Shown: positions 14,727-24,314 of the stretch, one piece after another
How positions within the stretch are numbered: the first letter of the stretch is position 1
Layout of the letters: the number at the start of each line of letters is the position of its first letter
Origin: Sulfurimonas sp.
GTDB lineage: Bacteria > Campylobacterota > Campylobacteria > Campylobacterales > Sulfurimonadaceae
Reading direction: 5' to 3'
DNA length: 38,351 nucleotides
Assembly: GCF_014859695.1 (NCBI RefSeq)
Contig: NZ_JACUTS010000017.1
Span: forward strand, 1 to 38,351
Notes under the pieces: model-generated
The model's input: only the letters and a program-made list of their open reading frames with translations
Database searches by the model: none
Told to the model about the DNA's origin: nothing
Translations under genes and position numbers: made by a program

Positions 14727-16568
14727 TTATTTATAAATATTTTTTATTATATCGGCATCTTTTATGTTTAAAACAGAACTTATATCCTCTATAGTAGCTT
14801 TTTTTAGCATCTCAAACGTAGTGAAGTGTTTTATAAGTTTTATAATTTTTGCTTGAGATATGCCTTTTAACTCTAAAAGCTTGCTCTCTTGGTCCAGTTT
14901 TAGTTTTGTTTTTTTATGGAAGTTTATGGCACATCTGTGAGCTTCGTCTCTTAATTTCTGTACCCACTGAAGTCTTTTGTCACTATCTTTGAGCCTGAAA
15001 ATATCATCTTTTCGAGGAAACTTTGCTTCGCAATCGCTATTGGCTAGTTTTATGTGGATGATATCGCTCGCCTTTCCTTTTGCGCGATGCGCTTTGGCAT
15101 CAATTTTCTCTTTAGATACGGCAATAACATCTAAAAAAGTACCGCTAGATTCTAAAATCTCAAGTGCGAGTTTTAAAAGTGTTGCTCCGCCGTCAATTAT
15201 CCATAAATCCGGAGGAGGGTTTTTTGAAAAGCTCTGGACTCTTCTTGTGAGTGTCTCTCTCATTTGTGAGTATTCGTCTCTGGCTTGAAGATGATAAGTT
15301 CTGTAACTTTTTTTATCAAATTTGCCATCTTCATATACTGCCATGGCGCCGACGGTTGCAACGCCTGACATGTGAGAGTTGTCAAATATTTCTACTCTTA
15401 GGGGAAGTTTTTGCAAGTGTAAAAGCTCTTTGATTTGAGTCGGTATCTCATCTGAATCCTGTTTGCGCTCACGCTTTAAAAGTTCTGCCGCATTGATAAG
15501 TGCGAGGTCGATAAGCTGTTTCTTATCTCCTTTTTTAGGGATGCGTATCTCTGCTTTTTTCTCAAAAATAGTTGTTAGATAACTCTCAATAATCTCTCGA
15601 CCTTCAAACTCTGATGCGACTAAAATGGGTGCAACAATGGGCGGTTTGCCGATAGAGTAAAAATCCATAAGCACTCTTTGGTAAAGCTCATCCTCATCAT
15701 ACCCCTCATGCAGCTGTATGTAGTCATGGGATGAGGAGATTATTCTGCCCTCTCTCATAAAAATGCGCACGACGACGGCTCTGTGTTGTGTGTGTCCAAG
15801 TACAAAGATGTCGTAATTTTCATCGCTTGCAAAATCTATCTCGCTCTTAATCTCTGAGCGCACGATTCTCTCACATCTGTCTCTAACTGTTCCGGCCTCT
15901 TCAAACCTTAGATTTTGGGCATAAAAGTGCATCTTCTCATGCAGTTTTTTTAAGAGTATTTTTTTGTTTTGAATCAACTCTTTTGCCAAATCAAGCTCTT
16001 TTGCATACTCCTCTTTGGAGACATCCTTCTCGCATGGACCAAGACACTTTCCTATCTGGTAGTAGAGGCAGAGTTTTTTTGATTTAAGAGAGCCTTTTTT
16101 TTGTACAAGGCGGCATAGCTCATAAACAGAATCCAAAATATCTCTCGCACCCACGGAGTAGGGACCGTAATATTTGATGTTTTGAGATTTTATGATTTTT
16201 CGTGTTATCTCAAAGCGCGGAAAATCGGCAGAGTTGTCTATATAGATATAGGGATATGTTTTATCGTCTCGAAGCAAAATATTATACTTGGGTGCGAGCT
16301 GTTTTATAAGAGAATTTTCCAAAATAAGCGCGTCATGTTCGGAGTTTACGATGATGTAGTTCATGGAAAAAGTTTGTGAAATCATCTTTGTAATTCTGCT
16401 TGAGAGGTTTGTGTTTGGCTTTAGGCAGGGAGTAAAATTAAAGTAGCTTTTTACCCTTTTTGCAAGACTCTTTGCTTTGCCGACGTAGAGCAGATGCCCG
16501 TCCTTGTCGAAATATTGGTAGATTCCGGCAGAGTCGGGCAGCTGTTTTATAGTCTCTTCAAGATTCAT
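14727..16568 (-). CDS. uvrC: Excinuclease ABC subunit C
   Basis: UvrC makes the two incisions around a lesion in nucleotide excision repair. The 613-residue product has the GIY-YIG nuclease ('[31 protein letters not shown]'), a Cys-containing central part ('[24 protein letters not shown]'), a UVR region, the RNase H-like second nuclease ('[24 protein letters not shown]', '[19 protein letters not shown]') and C-terminal helix-hairpin-helix motifs ('[16 protein letters not shown]'). Length and order are normal. The start overlaps the end of the upstream unknown gene by 11 bases (ATGAATCTTGA), which implies one transcript. Confidence 0.97.
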   Translation of the reverse strand: MNLEETIKQLPDSAGIYQYFDKDGHLLYVGKAKSLAKRVKSYFNFTPCLKPNTNLSSRITKMISQTFSMNYIIVNSEHDALILENSLIKQLAPKYNILLRDDKTYPYIYIDNSADFPRFEITRKIIKSQNIKYYGPYSVGARDILDSVYELCRLVQKKGSLKSKKLCLYYQIGKCLGPCEKDVSKEEYAKELDLAKELIQNKKILLKKLHEKMHFYAQNLRFEEAGTVRDRCERIVRSEIKSEIDFASDENYDIFVLGHTQHRAVVVRIFMREGRIISSSHDYIQLHEGYDEDELYQRVLMDFYSIGKPPIVAPILVASEFEGREIIESYLTTIFEKKAEIRIPKKGDKKQLIDLALINAAELLKRERKQDSDEIPTQIKELLHLQKLPLRVEIFDNSHMSGVATVGAMAVYEDGKFDKKSYRTYHLQARDEYSQMRETLTRRVQSFSKNPPPDLWIIDGGATLLKLALEILESSGTFLDVIAVSKEKIDAKAHRAKGKASDIIHIKLANSDCEAKFPRKDDIFRLKDSDKRLQWVQKLRDEAHRCAINFHKKTKLKLDQESKLLELKGISQAKIIKLIKHFTTFEMLKKATIEDISSVLNIKDADIIKNIYK

Positions 16569-17016
16569 TTATATTTGCTTTTTTTATAATCTCTTGGATA
16601 GAGCGAATCAGAGAGTTTAGTTTCTCGTCATGTACATTTATTTCAAAATTTCCGCTTGAACGCTCTTTATAGACCTGTTTTGTCTCTTTATACTCTTCTA
16701 TACTTTTTTTTGGAGTATGTGTTACAAAAGCTCTTATATCGTCAAAAAGGAGCGAGCCACACTCTTTGCACTCCAAGGGCATATGAAACTTTAAAGCACT
16801 TTTAATGCTTTGTATACTATTATCGAATTCTTGTTTCCCGATGGGATGATTAAATACGAAAAAAAGAGTTTTGTTTTTTATGTAAGCAAAGTTAATCATC
16901 CTCTGCACAGGCGGCGTAAACATTGATTGCACTATTTTTATACATTTATAATAAGATAACTTAGAGAGCTGAGGTCTACTTTGAAGAGAATCTATAATTT
17001 GACTGGCGTTTTTCAT
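16558..17016 (-). CDS. Uncharacterised protein, possible DUF721/DciA-like
   Basis: I do not recognise this 152-residue gene with confidence. The segment '[46 protein letters not shown]' has the pattern of DUF721/DciA-like proteins: a short helical start, 'nKTLFF' beta strands, then an amphipathic helix. DciA loads the replicative helicase in bacteria that lack DnaC. A CKEC motif and a charged C-terminal tail follow. It overlaps uvrC downstream and is translated from the same mRNA. A TATAAT on the minus strand ends 6 bases before the ATG and there is no Shine-Dalgarno, so the transcript may be leaderless. The first 36 bases lie opposite the start of the divergent lipoprotein gene. The DciA link is a motif-level guess. 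Confidence 0.65.
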   Translation of the reverse strand: MKNASQIIDSLQSRPQLSKLSYYKCIKIVQSMFTPPVQRMINFAYIKNKTLFFVFNHPIGKQEFDNSIQSIKSALKFHMPLECKECGSLLFDDIRAFVTHTPKKSIEEYKETKQVYKERSSGNFEINVHDEKLNSLIRSIQEIIKKANINES

Positions 17017-17169
17017 TCGATAATTATAACAATGTTTTTATTAGGTTTAAGTGGATGCGGATATAAAGATGCTCCATATTATCTCGAAGATGCGCCGCAA
17101 AGTGATGAGAACGTAAAGTTTATTATCAAAAAGAGCGAAAATAATGAAAGTGGCAATGAAAATAGATGA
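16981..17169 (+). CDS. Small lipoprotein
   Basis: The product is a short exported lipoprotein with a hydrophobic segment and lipobox LGLSGCGYKDAPYY; about 34 mostly polar residues follow the lipidated Cys. Such LptM-like small lipoproteins occur beside biosynthetic genes, but this assignment is loose. The start is uncertain: TTG at 16981 has GAGG 7-8 bases upstream but overlaps the divergent gene by 36 bases; TTG at 16999 and ATG at 17032 are alternatives, and ATG 17032 would leave only nine residues before the Cys. The stop overlaps the nadB start as ATGA, so the two are coupled. Confidence 0.65.
   Translation: MKRIYNLTGVFHSIIITMFLLGLSGCGYKDAPYYLEDAPQSDENVKFIIKKSENNESGNENR
17023..17028 (-). 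promoter_or_regulatory. Candidate -10 box for the 16558-17016 gene and uvrC
   Basis: On the minus strand TATAAT is followed by six bases and then the ATG at 17014-17016. With usual -10 spacing, transcription would begin at or next to the start codon, giving a leaderless or near-leaderless mRNA. The site lies inside the plus-strand lipoprotein coding sequence. Confidence 0.4.
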
Positions 17170-18617
17170 AATACGATGTAATAATAGTAGGTGCGGGTGT
17201 TGCCGGACTCTACGCAGCCATGCACCTTCCTCGTACAAAAAAAGTCCTTATAATCAACAAAAGAGAGACCTTTAAGTGTAACAGCTTTTATGCTCAAGGC
17301 GGCATAGCTTTGGCGATAGACAAAGAGGATGTTCCTCTGCATATTCAAGATACGCTTGACGCAGGAGCAGGACTTTGCAATGAAGAGGCTGTAAGAGTTT
17401 TGAGCGAAAATTCAAGAGCTACCATTGATGATTTGATAGCTCGCGGATTTAATTTTGACAGAGATAAAGATGGAAAGCTGCTCTACACAAAAGAGGCGGC
17501 TCACTCCAAAGAGCGCATACTTCACGCAGGCGGTGATGCAACAGGCAGACACATGCACTACTTTTTGTTAGAACAAAATCCGCATCCCATGCTAAGCGAT
17601 GCAAGGGTTGTTGACCTGCTTATAAAAGATGGCGAATGTTACGGTGTGACGGTGCTAGACCATAGAGAGAGCAGAAATATATACGCCGATAACGTAATCA
17701 TTGCAAGCGGCGGGGTAGGCTCACTATATGAGTACCATACAAACGCTCCATGTATCAGTGCCGATATGCAGGGACTTTGCGTCTTAAAGGGGATAGAGCT
17801 TGCCGATATGGAGATGATGCAGTTTCATCCAACAGTGTATGTAGATAACGACTCCGCGCAAAAAATGCTGCTTACCGAGGCGTTAAGGGGAGAGGGCGCA
17901 ACCATTGAAGATGAGAAAGGGAGACGATTTCTTTTTGATTATGATGAGAGGGGCGAACTTGCCTCTAGGGATATTGTCAGCAAGGCAATATATGATTACA
18001 GTAAAAAGACTCTCATGCAGACATATCTCGCATTTAAAAATTTTGACCATCTCTATTTTACGAAAAGATTCCCAAACATATACAAAAATCTGCAACTTTT
18101 AGGATTTAACGCACCAAAACAGAGAGTCCCAATATCCCCGGCGTTTCACTATGCAATAGGAGGAATAAAGACCGACATAAACGGTGCGGTTGTAAGTGTT
18201 AAATCACTTTACGCAGTGGGAGAGGTTGCCTCCACGAAAGTTCACGGAGCAAACAGACTTGCTTCAAACTCACTGTTGGAGGGTCTTGTTTTTGGCAAAA
18301 GAGCCGTAGAGGATATTCTTAGAAAAAAGCAGGCAAAAAAAGAGATTGTATTTGAGATTAGCGATGAGGTAATGAGCCTTAAAGAGGACAAAGCCAAAAA
18401 GAACCTGCTTCGCAAAATCATGTGGGAAAACGTCTCTATCGTGAGGACGAAAAGCGGTTTAAACAGCGCATTAAATCAGATTAATGCTCTTTTAAATGAA
18501 AAAATCGGTAAACTTCTCAAATTTCGTTTACTGACTGCAAAAGAGATTATTTTAGCGGCGTTGGCAAGAGATGAGTCAATCGGGGTACATTTTATAGAAA
18601 AGGAAAATAATGATTAA
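17166..18617 (+). CDS. nadB: L-aspartate oxidase
   Basis: NadB oxidises L-aspartate to iminoaspartate with FAD, the first step of de novo NAD synthesis; NadA then makes quinolinate. The 483-residue protein has an N-terminal FAD-binding GAGVAGLYAA, then 'SFYAQGGIALAID', 'HAGGDATGRHMHYFLLE', 'MMQFHPTVY', 'LLTEALRGEGA' and a C-terminal 'VHGANRLASNSLLEGLVFGKRA'. These are the family motifs shared with fumarate reductase flavoproteins; the short length and the lack of a covalent-FAD histidine context favour NadB. It is slightly shorter than E. coli NadB. No nadA or nadC lies next to it; instead nhaD follows with an 8-base overlap. Confidence 0.95.
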   Translation: MKYDVIIVGAGVAGLYAAMHLPRTKKVLIINKRETFKCNSFYAQGGIALAIDKEDVPLHIQDTLDAGAGLCNEEAVRVLSENSRATIDDLIARGFNFDRDKDGKLLYTKEAAHSKERILHAGGDATGRHMHYFLLEQNPHPMLSDARVVDLLIKDGECYGVTVLDHRESRNIYADNVIIASGGVGSLYEYHTNAPCISADMQGLCVLKGIELADMEMMQFHPTVYVDNDSAQKMLLTEALRGEGATIEDEKGRRFLFDYDERGELASRDIVSKAIYDYSKKTLMQTYLAFKNFDHLYFTKRFPNIYKNLQLLGFNAPKQRVPISPAFHYAIGGIKTDINGAVVSVKSLYAVGEVASTKVHGANRLASNSLLEGLVFGKRAVEDILRKKQAKKEIVFEISDEVMSLKEDKAKKNLLRKIMWENVSIVRTKSGLNSALNQINALLNEKIGKLLKFRLLTAKEIILAALARDESIGVHFIEKENND

Positions 18618-19992
18618 ACTGTTAATTATTATGCTTAGTTTTAGTTTTGCATTTGCAAGTTCAGGCGGTAGTGCTGAGGCAATTCCGGACTTGACGTTTA
18701 CATGGGTCGGAATTGGAGCGCTTGTTATATTCGTAATAGGTTATTACTTTGTAGCGATGGAGGAGAAATACCATATAGACAAGGCTAAACCGGCGCTTTT
18801 TATCGGTACGTTTATGTTTATACTTATCGCAGTTTACTACATGATAAACGAGCTGGATATGGATCTTGTTCATACGCAGGCACAGCATTTAATCCTTGAG
18901 ATTGCGGAGATATTTTTCTTCCTCTTTGTTGCAATGACTTACATTGAGACCTTAATCCATATGAATGTATTTGAGAAATTAAAATACAATCTTATCTCAA
19001 AAGGGTACAGCTATAGAAAACTTTTCTGGCTGACCGGATTTTTGGCATTTTTCCTCTCGCCGATCGCGGATAACTTAACTACGGCACTTATCCTCTCAAC
19101 CGTCCTTATTACGATTGAGCGCAGCAAAACATCCTTTTTGGTTCCAGGTGCTATTAATATTGTAGTTGCCGCAAATGCGGGTGGCGCATGGAGCCCATTT
19201 GGAGATATTACGACTCTTATGGCATGGACGGCAGGAAAGGGCGCATTTACAGACTTTATGTTTCTCTTTCCCGCATCAATCGGCGGGTACTTGGTTACTG
19301 CATTTTTGTTAAGCAGGTTTGTTCCTGAGACACAGCCTGATTTTGATGTTTCAACAGAGAAAGTTCCTGAGCTTATGAAGGGGGCAGATAAAGTAATCGC
19401 TCTTGGCGTTATAACAATTGCATCGGCAGTTCTTTCACACCAGCTTCTTCATCTCCCTGCTATGTGGGGTATGATGTTTGGTTTGGCACTTCTTAAAATG
19501 TATCAGTACAGACTTAAGAGAAAATATAATTCAAACCTCAATATCTTTGAATCTATGAGCAAGATAGAGAACAATACGCTTCTCTTTTTCTTCGGTATCT
19601 TAGCTGCTGTCGGTGCGCTCTATTTTATAGGTTGGCTTGGACTTGCAGCGGTGGTTTACGATCCGTCTGTTCTTGGACCTACATGGTCAAATATAGGAGT
19701 CGGTATCCTCTCGGCGATAGTGGATAACGTTCCGGTTATGTCGGCGGTGCTAAAAGCTAGTCCTGAGATGGGTCTGGATCAATGGATGCTTGTAACACTT
19801 ACGGCAGGAGTCGGTGGCTCGCTCATTAGTTTTGGTTCTGCTGCTGGAGTCGGTGTTATGGGAAAACTTCCGGGTATCTATACTTTTGGTTCTCACATGA
19901 GATATTCTTGGACTATCTTTATAGGCTATGTAGTCTCTGTCGCTATTTGGTACGTTCAGTATGAGGTATTGGGTTTCTATATTAAACATTAA
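18610..19992 (+). CDS. nhaD: NhaD family Na+/H+ antiporter
   Basis: The 460-residue membrane protein has an N-terminal signal-like segment (MIKLLIIMLSFSFAFASSGG) and about 11-13 hydrophobic segments. Key stretches are 'EIAEIFFFLFVAMTYIETLIHMNVFEKL', 'FLSPIADNLTTALILSTVLI' and 'AANAGGAWSPFGDITTLMAWTAGKG', all typical of NhaD in the ion transporter superfamily, and 'GVGILSAIVDNVPVMSAVL' in the second half. NhaD exports Na+ (and Li+) in exchange for protons, which suits a marine or saline habitat. It follows nadB by overlap, so it shares that transcript. A double hairpin downstream separates it from guaA. Confidence 0.93.
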   Translation: MIKLLIIMLSFSFAFASSGGSAEAIPDLTFTWVGIGALVIFVIGYYFVAMEEKYHIDKAKPALFIGTFMFILIAVYYMINELDMDLVHTQAQHLILEIAEIFFFLFVAMTYIETLIHMNVFEKLKYNLISKGYSYRKLFWLTGFLAFFLSPIADNLTTALILSTVLITIERSKTSFLVPGAINIVVAANAGGAWSPFGDITTLMAWTAGKGAFTDFMFLFPASIGGYLVTAFLLSRFVPETQPDFDVSTEKVPELMKGADKVIALGVITIASAVLSHQLLHLPAMWGMMFGLALLKMYQYRLKRKYNSNLNIFESMSKIENNTLLFFFGILAAVGALYFIGWLGLAAVVYDPSVLGPTWSNIGVGILSAIVDNVPVMSAVLKASPEMGLDQWMLVTLTAGVGGSLISFGSAAGVGVMGKLPGIYTFGSHMRYSWTIFIGYVVSVAIWYVQYEVLGFYIKH

Positions 19993-20007
19993 TCTTAATT
20001 ATTGTAT

Positions 20008-20036
20008 CCTTTCACATTGTGAAAGGGGTACTCCCC
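20008..20036. terminator. Two overlapping hairpins between nhaD and guaA
   Basis: cctttcac (20008-20015) pairs perfectly with gtgaaagg (20019-20026) around a 3-base loop. An alternative hairpin, gggg-tact-cccc, spans 20025-20036 and shares two G residues with the first, so the two compete. No U-tract follows. They may end the nhaD transcript with Rho or regulate guaA. I see no purine riboswitch. Confidence 0.4.
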
Positions 20037-20085
20037 TCTCAACGCCTCTTTGGCACCTCAAAACACTCTTATTAAAGGCATTTAG

Positions 20086-21636
20086 ATGACAAATGTTAGT
20101 ATCATAGTTTTAGATTTTGGTTCTCAGTATACTCAACTTATAGCTCGCCGTCTGCGTGAGGACAAAATTTATTGTGAGATTCTTCCTTATCACACAACGG
20201 CAGAAGAGATTAAGACGAAAAATCCAAAAGGGATTATATTTAGCGGTGGTCCATCTTCGGTCTACAGTAAAGACGCATATCAGGTAGATCAAGAAGTTTA
20301 CAAGATGGGAATCCCTGTTCTTGGCATCTGCTACGGCATGCAGAGAATTGCGGTTGACTTTGGCGGAAGCGTCATCAGAGCAAGCCATCATGAGTACGGA
20401 AAATCTGAGCTCAAAATTATAAATGTAGGTGAAGAGTGCTCGCCGCTTTTAAAAGATTGTGATGATGAAAGAGTAGTCTGGATGAGCCACAGCGATAAGG
20501 TTGATATTCTGCCTGAAGGGTTTGAGCCTATCGCTACATCTGCAAACTCTCCTTATGCCGCTGTTGCAAATGAGCAAAAACGCATATACGCAATGCAGTA
20601 CCATCCTGAAGTCCAACACTCTGAAGAGGGGTATTTGATGCTTCGCAACTTTGCAAGAAATATTTGCGGAGTGACCGAGAAGTGGAAGATGGAACACTTT
20701 TTAAAAGAGCAGATTAAGATTATTCGCGAAAAAGTGGGCAAAGGAAAAGTTCTTTGCGGACTAAGCGGAGGCGTTGACAGCTCTGTTGTGGCGGCAATGC
20801 TTTATGAGGCAATCGGCGATCAGCTGGTTCCTGTTTTTGTAGATAACGGACTTTTGCGCAAAGGCGAGAGAGAGCAGGTTGAAGAGGTTTTCAAAATCAA
20901 TCTAAAGGTTCCCTTGGTTGTCATTGATGCAAGAGAGAGCTTTTTGAGCAAGCTTGCAGGAGTAAGCGATCCTGAGAAGAAACGTCAAATTATCGGGCAC
21001 ACATTTATAGAAGAGTTTGAAAAAGAGGCAAAAAAGTATGACGGCATTAAATTTTTGGCTCAAGGTACTCTTTACCCTGACGTTATTGAATCAATCTCCG
21101 TAAACGGTCCTTCTGAGGTTATAAAATCGCACCACAATGTGGGCGGACTTCCTGATTGGATGGACTTTCAACTTATAGAGCCTCTTCGTGAACTCTTTAA
21201 AGACGAGGTAAGAAAAATCGGTTTAGAATTGGGACTTCCAGAGTCTATGGTTAACCGTCATCCATTCCCTGGACCGGGACTTGCAATCCGCATTATGGGT
21301 GATGTAAATGAAGCTGATTTGACCCTTCTTAGAGAAGCGGATGTTATTTTACTAGAGGAGTTAAAAGCGAGCGGATACTATGCAAAAACATGGCAGGCGT
21401 TTGTTGTTTTACTAAACGTAAAATCAGTCGGCGTTATGGGCGATAACCGTACGTACGATAATACTGTTTGTGTGAGAGTGGTTGAGGCAGTTGACGGCAT
21501 GACGGCTACATTTGCTCATCTTCCGCATGATCTCTTGGAGAGAATAAGCAGAAGAATTATCAATGAGGTTGACGGTATAAACAGAGTTGTTTATGACATC
21601 AGTTCTAAGCCACCGGCAACAATCGAGTGGGAATAG
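20086..21636 (+). CDS. guaA: GMP synthase (glutamine-hydrolysing)
   Basis: GuaA converts XMP to GMP with ATP and glutamine. The 516-residue protein has an N-terminal class I glutamine amidotransferase with catalytic Cys82 (GICYGMQ), His173 and Glu175 (QYHPEV). The ATP pyrophosphatase P-loop SGGVDSS is at 227-233, and the C-terminal dimerisation domain contains '[14 protein letters not shown]' and ends '[11 protein letters not shown]', the family's usual end. The start follows AAAGG. It begins a gene run with hemD and lies upstream of purD, so purine genes cluster here. The 93-base leader holds the two hairpins listed separately. Confidence 0.98.
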   Translation: MTNVSIIVLDFGSQYTQLIARRLREDKIYCEILPYHTTAEEIKTKNPKGIIFSGGPSSVYSKDAYQVDQEVYKMGIPVLGICYGMQRIAVDFGGSVIRASHHEYGKSELKIINVGEECSPLLKDCDDERVVWMSHSDKVDILPEGFEPIATSANSPYAAVANEQKRIYAMQYHPEVQHSEEGYLMLRNFARNICGVTEKWKMEHFLKEQIKIIREKVGKGKVLCGLSGGVDSSVVAAMLYEAIGDQLVPVFVDNGLLRKGEREQVEEVFKINLKVPLVVIDARESFLSKLAGVSDPEKKRQIIGHTFIEEFEKEAKKYDGIKFLAQGTLYPDVIESISVNGPSEVIKSHHNVGGLPDWMDFQLIEPLRELFKDEVRKIGLELGLPESMVNRHPFPGPGLAIRIMGDVNEADLTLLREADVILLEELKASGYYAKTWQAFVVLLNVKSVGVMGDNRTYDNTVCVRVVEAVDGMTATFAHLPHDLLERISRRIINEVDGINRVVYDISSKPPATIEWE

Positions 21637-21645
21637 TTTAAAGAT

Positions 21646-22281
21646 ATGTCAAAAAAGATCTACCTCTTCGCAACTTCTAAAAGCGAACATGCTATCAATG
21701 TTAAATCTTTAGATGTCAGGTATTTAAAACCTGATATCGATTTTTCCAAGTACGACTATCTCATTATCACATCCAAGCAGACCGTAAAAGCACTCGAGAA
21801 GTATGATAAAAAAGATTTTATAGATATTCCTGCACTTTGTGTTTCTATAAAAACTGCAGTTGCTTATAAAGAGTTCGGCGGTACTGTTTTGGCAGTCGGC
21901 GACGGATACGGAGATAATCTTGCTAAAAATATAAAAGAGTTCCCTAAAGAGACAAAATGGCTCTATTTAAGAGCTGAGCTCATAGCCTCCGATTTCGTCA
22001 AAAGAAGTAAGGATGAGGGGCATAAAATAGATGATGAAATTCTTTATGTCAGTGAGTGTTCCAAAGAGATTTTGCAGACAAGAGTAGATGATGATTCTAC
22101 TCTGATTTTTACATCTCCCTCGTCGGTAGAGTGCTTTTTGAAAAATAACTCTATCCACCCTGATGCCAAAATTATAGTCATAGGCAGTACAACCGCAAGA
22201 AGTTTGCCGGAGGGCATAAGATATATAATTAGCGAAAAAACATCAATAGAGAGCTGCATCGAGTTGGCATTGAGTCTTTAA
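21646..22281 (+). CDS. hemD: Uroporphyrinogen-III synthase
   Basis: HemD closes hydroxymethylbilane to uroporphyrinogen III in tetrapyrrole synthesis. The 211-residue product shows the diverged two-lobe pattern of the family: 'YDYLIITSKQTVKALEKY', 'ALCVSIKTAVAYKEFGGTVLAVGDGYGDNLAKNI', 'LYLRAELIASDF', 'LIFTSPSSVECFLKNN' and 'IIVIGSTTARSL'. Length is usual for Campylobacterota. It starts 9 bases after the guaA stop. HemD is poorly conserved in sequence, so the call rests on these TSxQ/S- and GxxTA-type motifs together. Confidence 0.88.
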   Translation: MSKKIYLFATSKSEHAINVKSLDVRYLKPDIDFSKYDYLIITSKQTVKALEKYDKKDFIDIPALCVSIKTAVAYKEFGGTVLAVGDGYGDNLAKNIKEFPKETKWLYLRAELIASDFVKRSKDEGHKIDDEILYVSECSKEILQTRVDDDSTLIFTSPSSVECFLKNNSIHPDAKIIVIGSTTARSLPEGIRYIISEKTSIESCIELALSL

Positions 22282-22305
22282 AAGAAAATTCAAGAATTTT
22301 TTTTG

Positions 22306-22311
22306 TATAAT
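22306..22311 (+). promoter_or_regulatory. -10 box of the 6S-like RNA
   Basis: TATAAT follows an eight-T run ending at 22304 and lies 5-6 bases before the 5' arm of the RNA's closing helix at 22317. This spacing puts the transcription start at the predicted RNA 5' end. Confidence 0.7.
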
Positions 22312-22316
22312 CATAT

Positions 22317-22519
22317 AAGTAGTCTGGATAGTTCGAGAAACCGCACTAATGAGGGTTCTACATTTTCAAGTAGCGAATACGTAGGATTTTTGTGTGTCGG
22401 TGTTGTCGTTTGAGATACGTTAACTCTGTCGAGACAATGTCGCCGTTATAAAATACTCTCTTCGCCCAAATTCGGCTTTTAGAACCAAGCCAAATGCGAG
22501 ACGGCTGTCTGGGCTACTT
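22317..22519 (+). ncRNA. ssrS: 6S RNA (RNA polymerase-binding regulatory RNA)
   Basis: 6S RNA mimics an open promoter and binds sigma-70 RNA polymerase. The call is from structure. The 5' end (22317-22331) pairs over 15 positions, with GU wobbles, with 22505-22519. Inside, ggttcta pairs with tagaacc (ending near 22485). A small hairpin, ctac/gtag, lies on the 5' side and another, gcc/ggc, on the 3' side of an internal bubble. The apical part folds through cggtg/cgccg, ttgtc/gacaa and gag/ctc. A long rod with a central bubble and about 200 bases fits 6S RNA. It has its own promoter and a terminator, and lies upstream of purD, where I recall relatives also carry it. An alternative would be a purD leader element, but I see no known purine-sensing motif. 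Confidence 0.75.
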
Positions 22520-22522
22520 ATA

Positions 22523-22567
22523 AAATATCCACTTAGGGTGTTACGGCAAGTTAAGTAGATATTTTTT
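22523..22567 (+). terminator. Intrinsic terminator after the 6S-like RNA
   Basis: aaatatc-c-actta (22523-22535) pairs with taagt-a-gatattt (22552-22564) with one internal mismatch, and the six-T run 22562-22567 follows. It ends 20 bases before the purD start codon, so purD expression needs read-through or a promoter within this stretch. Confidence 0.75.
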
Positions 22568-22587
22568 AACTTATTTATGGAGTGTTG

Positions 22588-23853
22588 ATGAAAATTTTAA
22601 TTTTGGGCAGCGGTGGCAGAGAGTACTCTATTGCCAGAGCAATTTTAAACGAAAAAGAGTTTCATGAACTTTTTTTTATACCCGGAAATGGTGCAACAAG
22701 CTCTTTGGGAACAAACCTAAATATTAAAGATTATAACGATTTAGCTGCTTATGCAAAAGAGAGCAGTATTGATTTGACTATTGTCGGTCCTGAAGCTCCG
22801 CTTGTGGATGGAGTAGTTGATATTTTCAAATCACTCGGACTTACTATTTTTGGACCAAGCAAAGAGGCGGCTCAGCTTGAGGGCTCAAAAGTCTACATGA
22901 AGAACTTTTTGGCAAAGTACAACATCCCTACGGCGCGCTACATTGAGACGGCTTCAATTGAGGATGCTTTTAAATTTTCAGATACTCTAACTGCTCCCAT
23001 CGTTGTAAAAGCAGATGGACTCTGCGGTGGCAAAGGCGTTATTATCGCGCAAAATCATGATGAGGCAAAAGTTGCGATATCTGAGATGCTAAGCGGAAAA
23101 AGCTTTGGCAATGCAGGACTCAAAGTAATTGTCGAGGAGTTTTTAGACGGCTATGAGCTCTCCATGTTTGCGGTTTGTGACGGAGATGACTATATTTTGC
23201 TTCCGGCAGCTCAAGACCACAAAAGACTTAAAGACGGTGATGAGGGACCAAATACAGGGGGAATGGGCGCTTATGCTCCTACTCCTTTGGTTGATGAAGC
23301 GCTTTATGAAAAGGTAAGGCAGAGAATAATCCGTCCTACTCTTGATGGAATGAAAAAAGAGGGAGCACCTTTTGAGGGCGTTCTTTTTATCGGTATTATG
23401 GTTGTAAACGGCGAGCCTATTACTTTGGAGTTCAATGTCCGTTTTGGAGACCCTGAGTGTGAAATTCTTATGCCGCTTATGACTTCAAGCTTAAGCGATA
23501 TGTTTTATAAAGCTGCTACAAATAGACTCAGTGAAATAAAAGTAGAGTTTTCAAACCAATATGCAGTAGGCGTGGTTATGGCAAGCGCAAACTATCCCTA
23601 CTCAAGTTCAACACCGGCTGAAATTATAGTAGATGATGTGCATCATGAAGAGATTGAGAAGTATACGCATATCTCTTATGCCGGTGTAAGCATGATTGAT
23701 GGCATACTGTATGCAGACGGTGGAAGAGTCTTGGTTTGTGTCGGTATCGGAGAGAGTATAAAGCAGGCAAGAGATAGAGCATACATGAGATGCGGACAGG
23801 TTCATTTTGCAGGTAAAAAACTCAGAACAGACATAGCCTATCAAGCTCTTTAA
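22588..23853 (+). CDS. purD: Phosphoribosylamine-glycine ligase
   Basis: PurD (GAR synthetase) joins glycine to phosphoribosylamine with ATP, step two of purine synthesis. The 421-residue product begins [15 protein letters not shown] and has the ATP-grasp motifs '[16 protein letters not shown]', '[17 protein letters not shown]', '[24 protein letters not shown]' and '[18 protein letters not shown]'. I chose ATG 22588 over the in-frame GTG at 22582: the ATG begins the conserved [12 protein letters not shown] and has TGGAG upstream. It is not overlapped by hemD; the 6S-like RNA lies between them. Confidence 0.97.
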   Translation: MKILILGSGGREYSIARAILNEKEFHELFFIPGNGATSSLGTNLNIKDYNDLAAYAKESSIDLTIVGPEAPLVDGVVDIFKSLGLTIFGPSKEAAQLEGSKVYMKNFLAKYNIPTARYIETASIEDAFKFSDTLTAPIVVKADGLCGGKGVIIAQNHDEAKVAISEMLSGKSFGNAGLKVIVEEFLDGYELSMFAVCDGDDYILLPAAQDHKRLKDGDEGPNTGGMGAYAPTPLVDEALYEKVRQRIIRPTLDGMKKEGAPFEGVLFIGIMVVNGEPITLEFNVRFGDPECEILMPLMTSSLSDMFYKAATNRLSEIKVEFSNQYAVGVVMASANYPYSSSTPAEIIVDDVHHEEIEKYTHISYAGVSMIDGILYADGGRVLVCVGIGESIKQARDRAYMRCGQVHFAGKKLRTDIAYQAL

Positions 23854-23864
23854 GAAGAATTGAA

Positions 23865-24314
23865 GTGAACGAAGAGATTAACAAAAGACTTTATCAAGAG
23901 GGAATGACATTGGCTCCTATAAAAAAGAGAGGCATGGCATTTTTTATAGATGAGATGCTGCTTTCTCTTTTGCTTATTATTGCACTCGGAGACTCTTTTT
24001 TTGATGCTAAAACAGTTGAAGAGATGATTATCCTTACAAATGCGTTTGTTTTGGAGTACATGGCTGTAAAAGTGGTCTATCAAGCTTTTTTTGTGATGCA
24101 GTACGGCGCAACTTTAGGCAAAATTGTTATGAAGATAAGAGTGATAGAGATTGGGACTATGCAAAAGCCTAACGTAGTCGTAGCGCTAAATCGTGCAGTT
24201 GTGAGAGTCATAAGCGAGATGATGTTTTATCTCGGATTTGTATGGGGAGTAATGGATCCCATGAGGCAAACATGGCATGACAAAAGCGCTAAAACATTGG
24301 TTATAAATGCTTAA
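23865..24314 (+). CDS. RDD family membrane protein
   Basis: This 149-residue protein has two to three hydrophobic segments ('EMLLSLLLIIALGDSFF', 'FVLEYMAVKVVYQAFFVM', 'MMFYLGFVWGVMDP'). It shows the RDD pattern: an Arg in the first segment ('KKRGMAFFIDEML'), 'GATLGKIVMKIRVIE', 'NRAVVRVI' and 'QTWHDKSAKTLVI'. The biochemical role of RDD proteins is mostly unknown. The start is GTG at 23865 with AGAAG upstream. It overlaps lptD by 8 bases, so a link to envelope biogenesis is possible but unproven. Confidence 0.85.
   Translation: MNEEINKRLYQEGMTLAPIKKRGMAFFIDEMLLSLLLIIALGDSFFDAKTVEEMIILTNAFVLEYMAVKVVYQAFFVMQYGATLGKIVMKIRVIEIGTMQKPNVVVALNRAVVRVISEMMFYLGFVWGVMDPMRQTWHDKSAKTLVINA

Noticed and set aside
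20037-20085. Purine riboswitch upstream of guaA
   Set aside because: The conserved purine aptamer core is not present; only two simple hairpins are seen.
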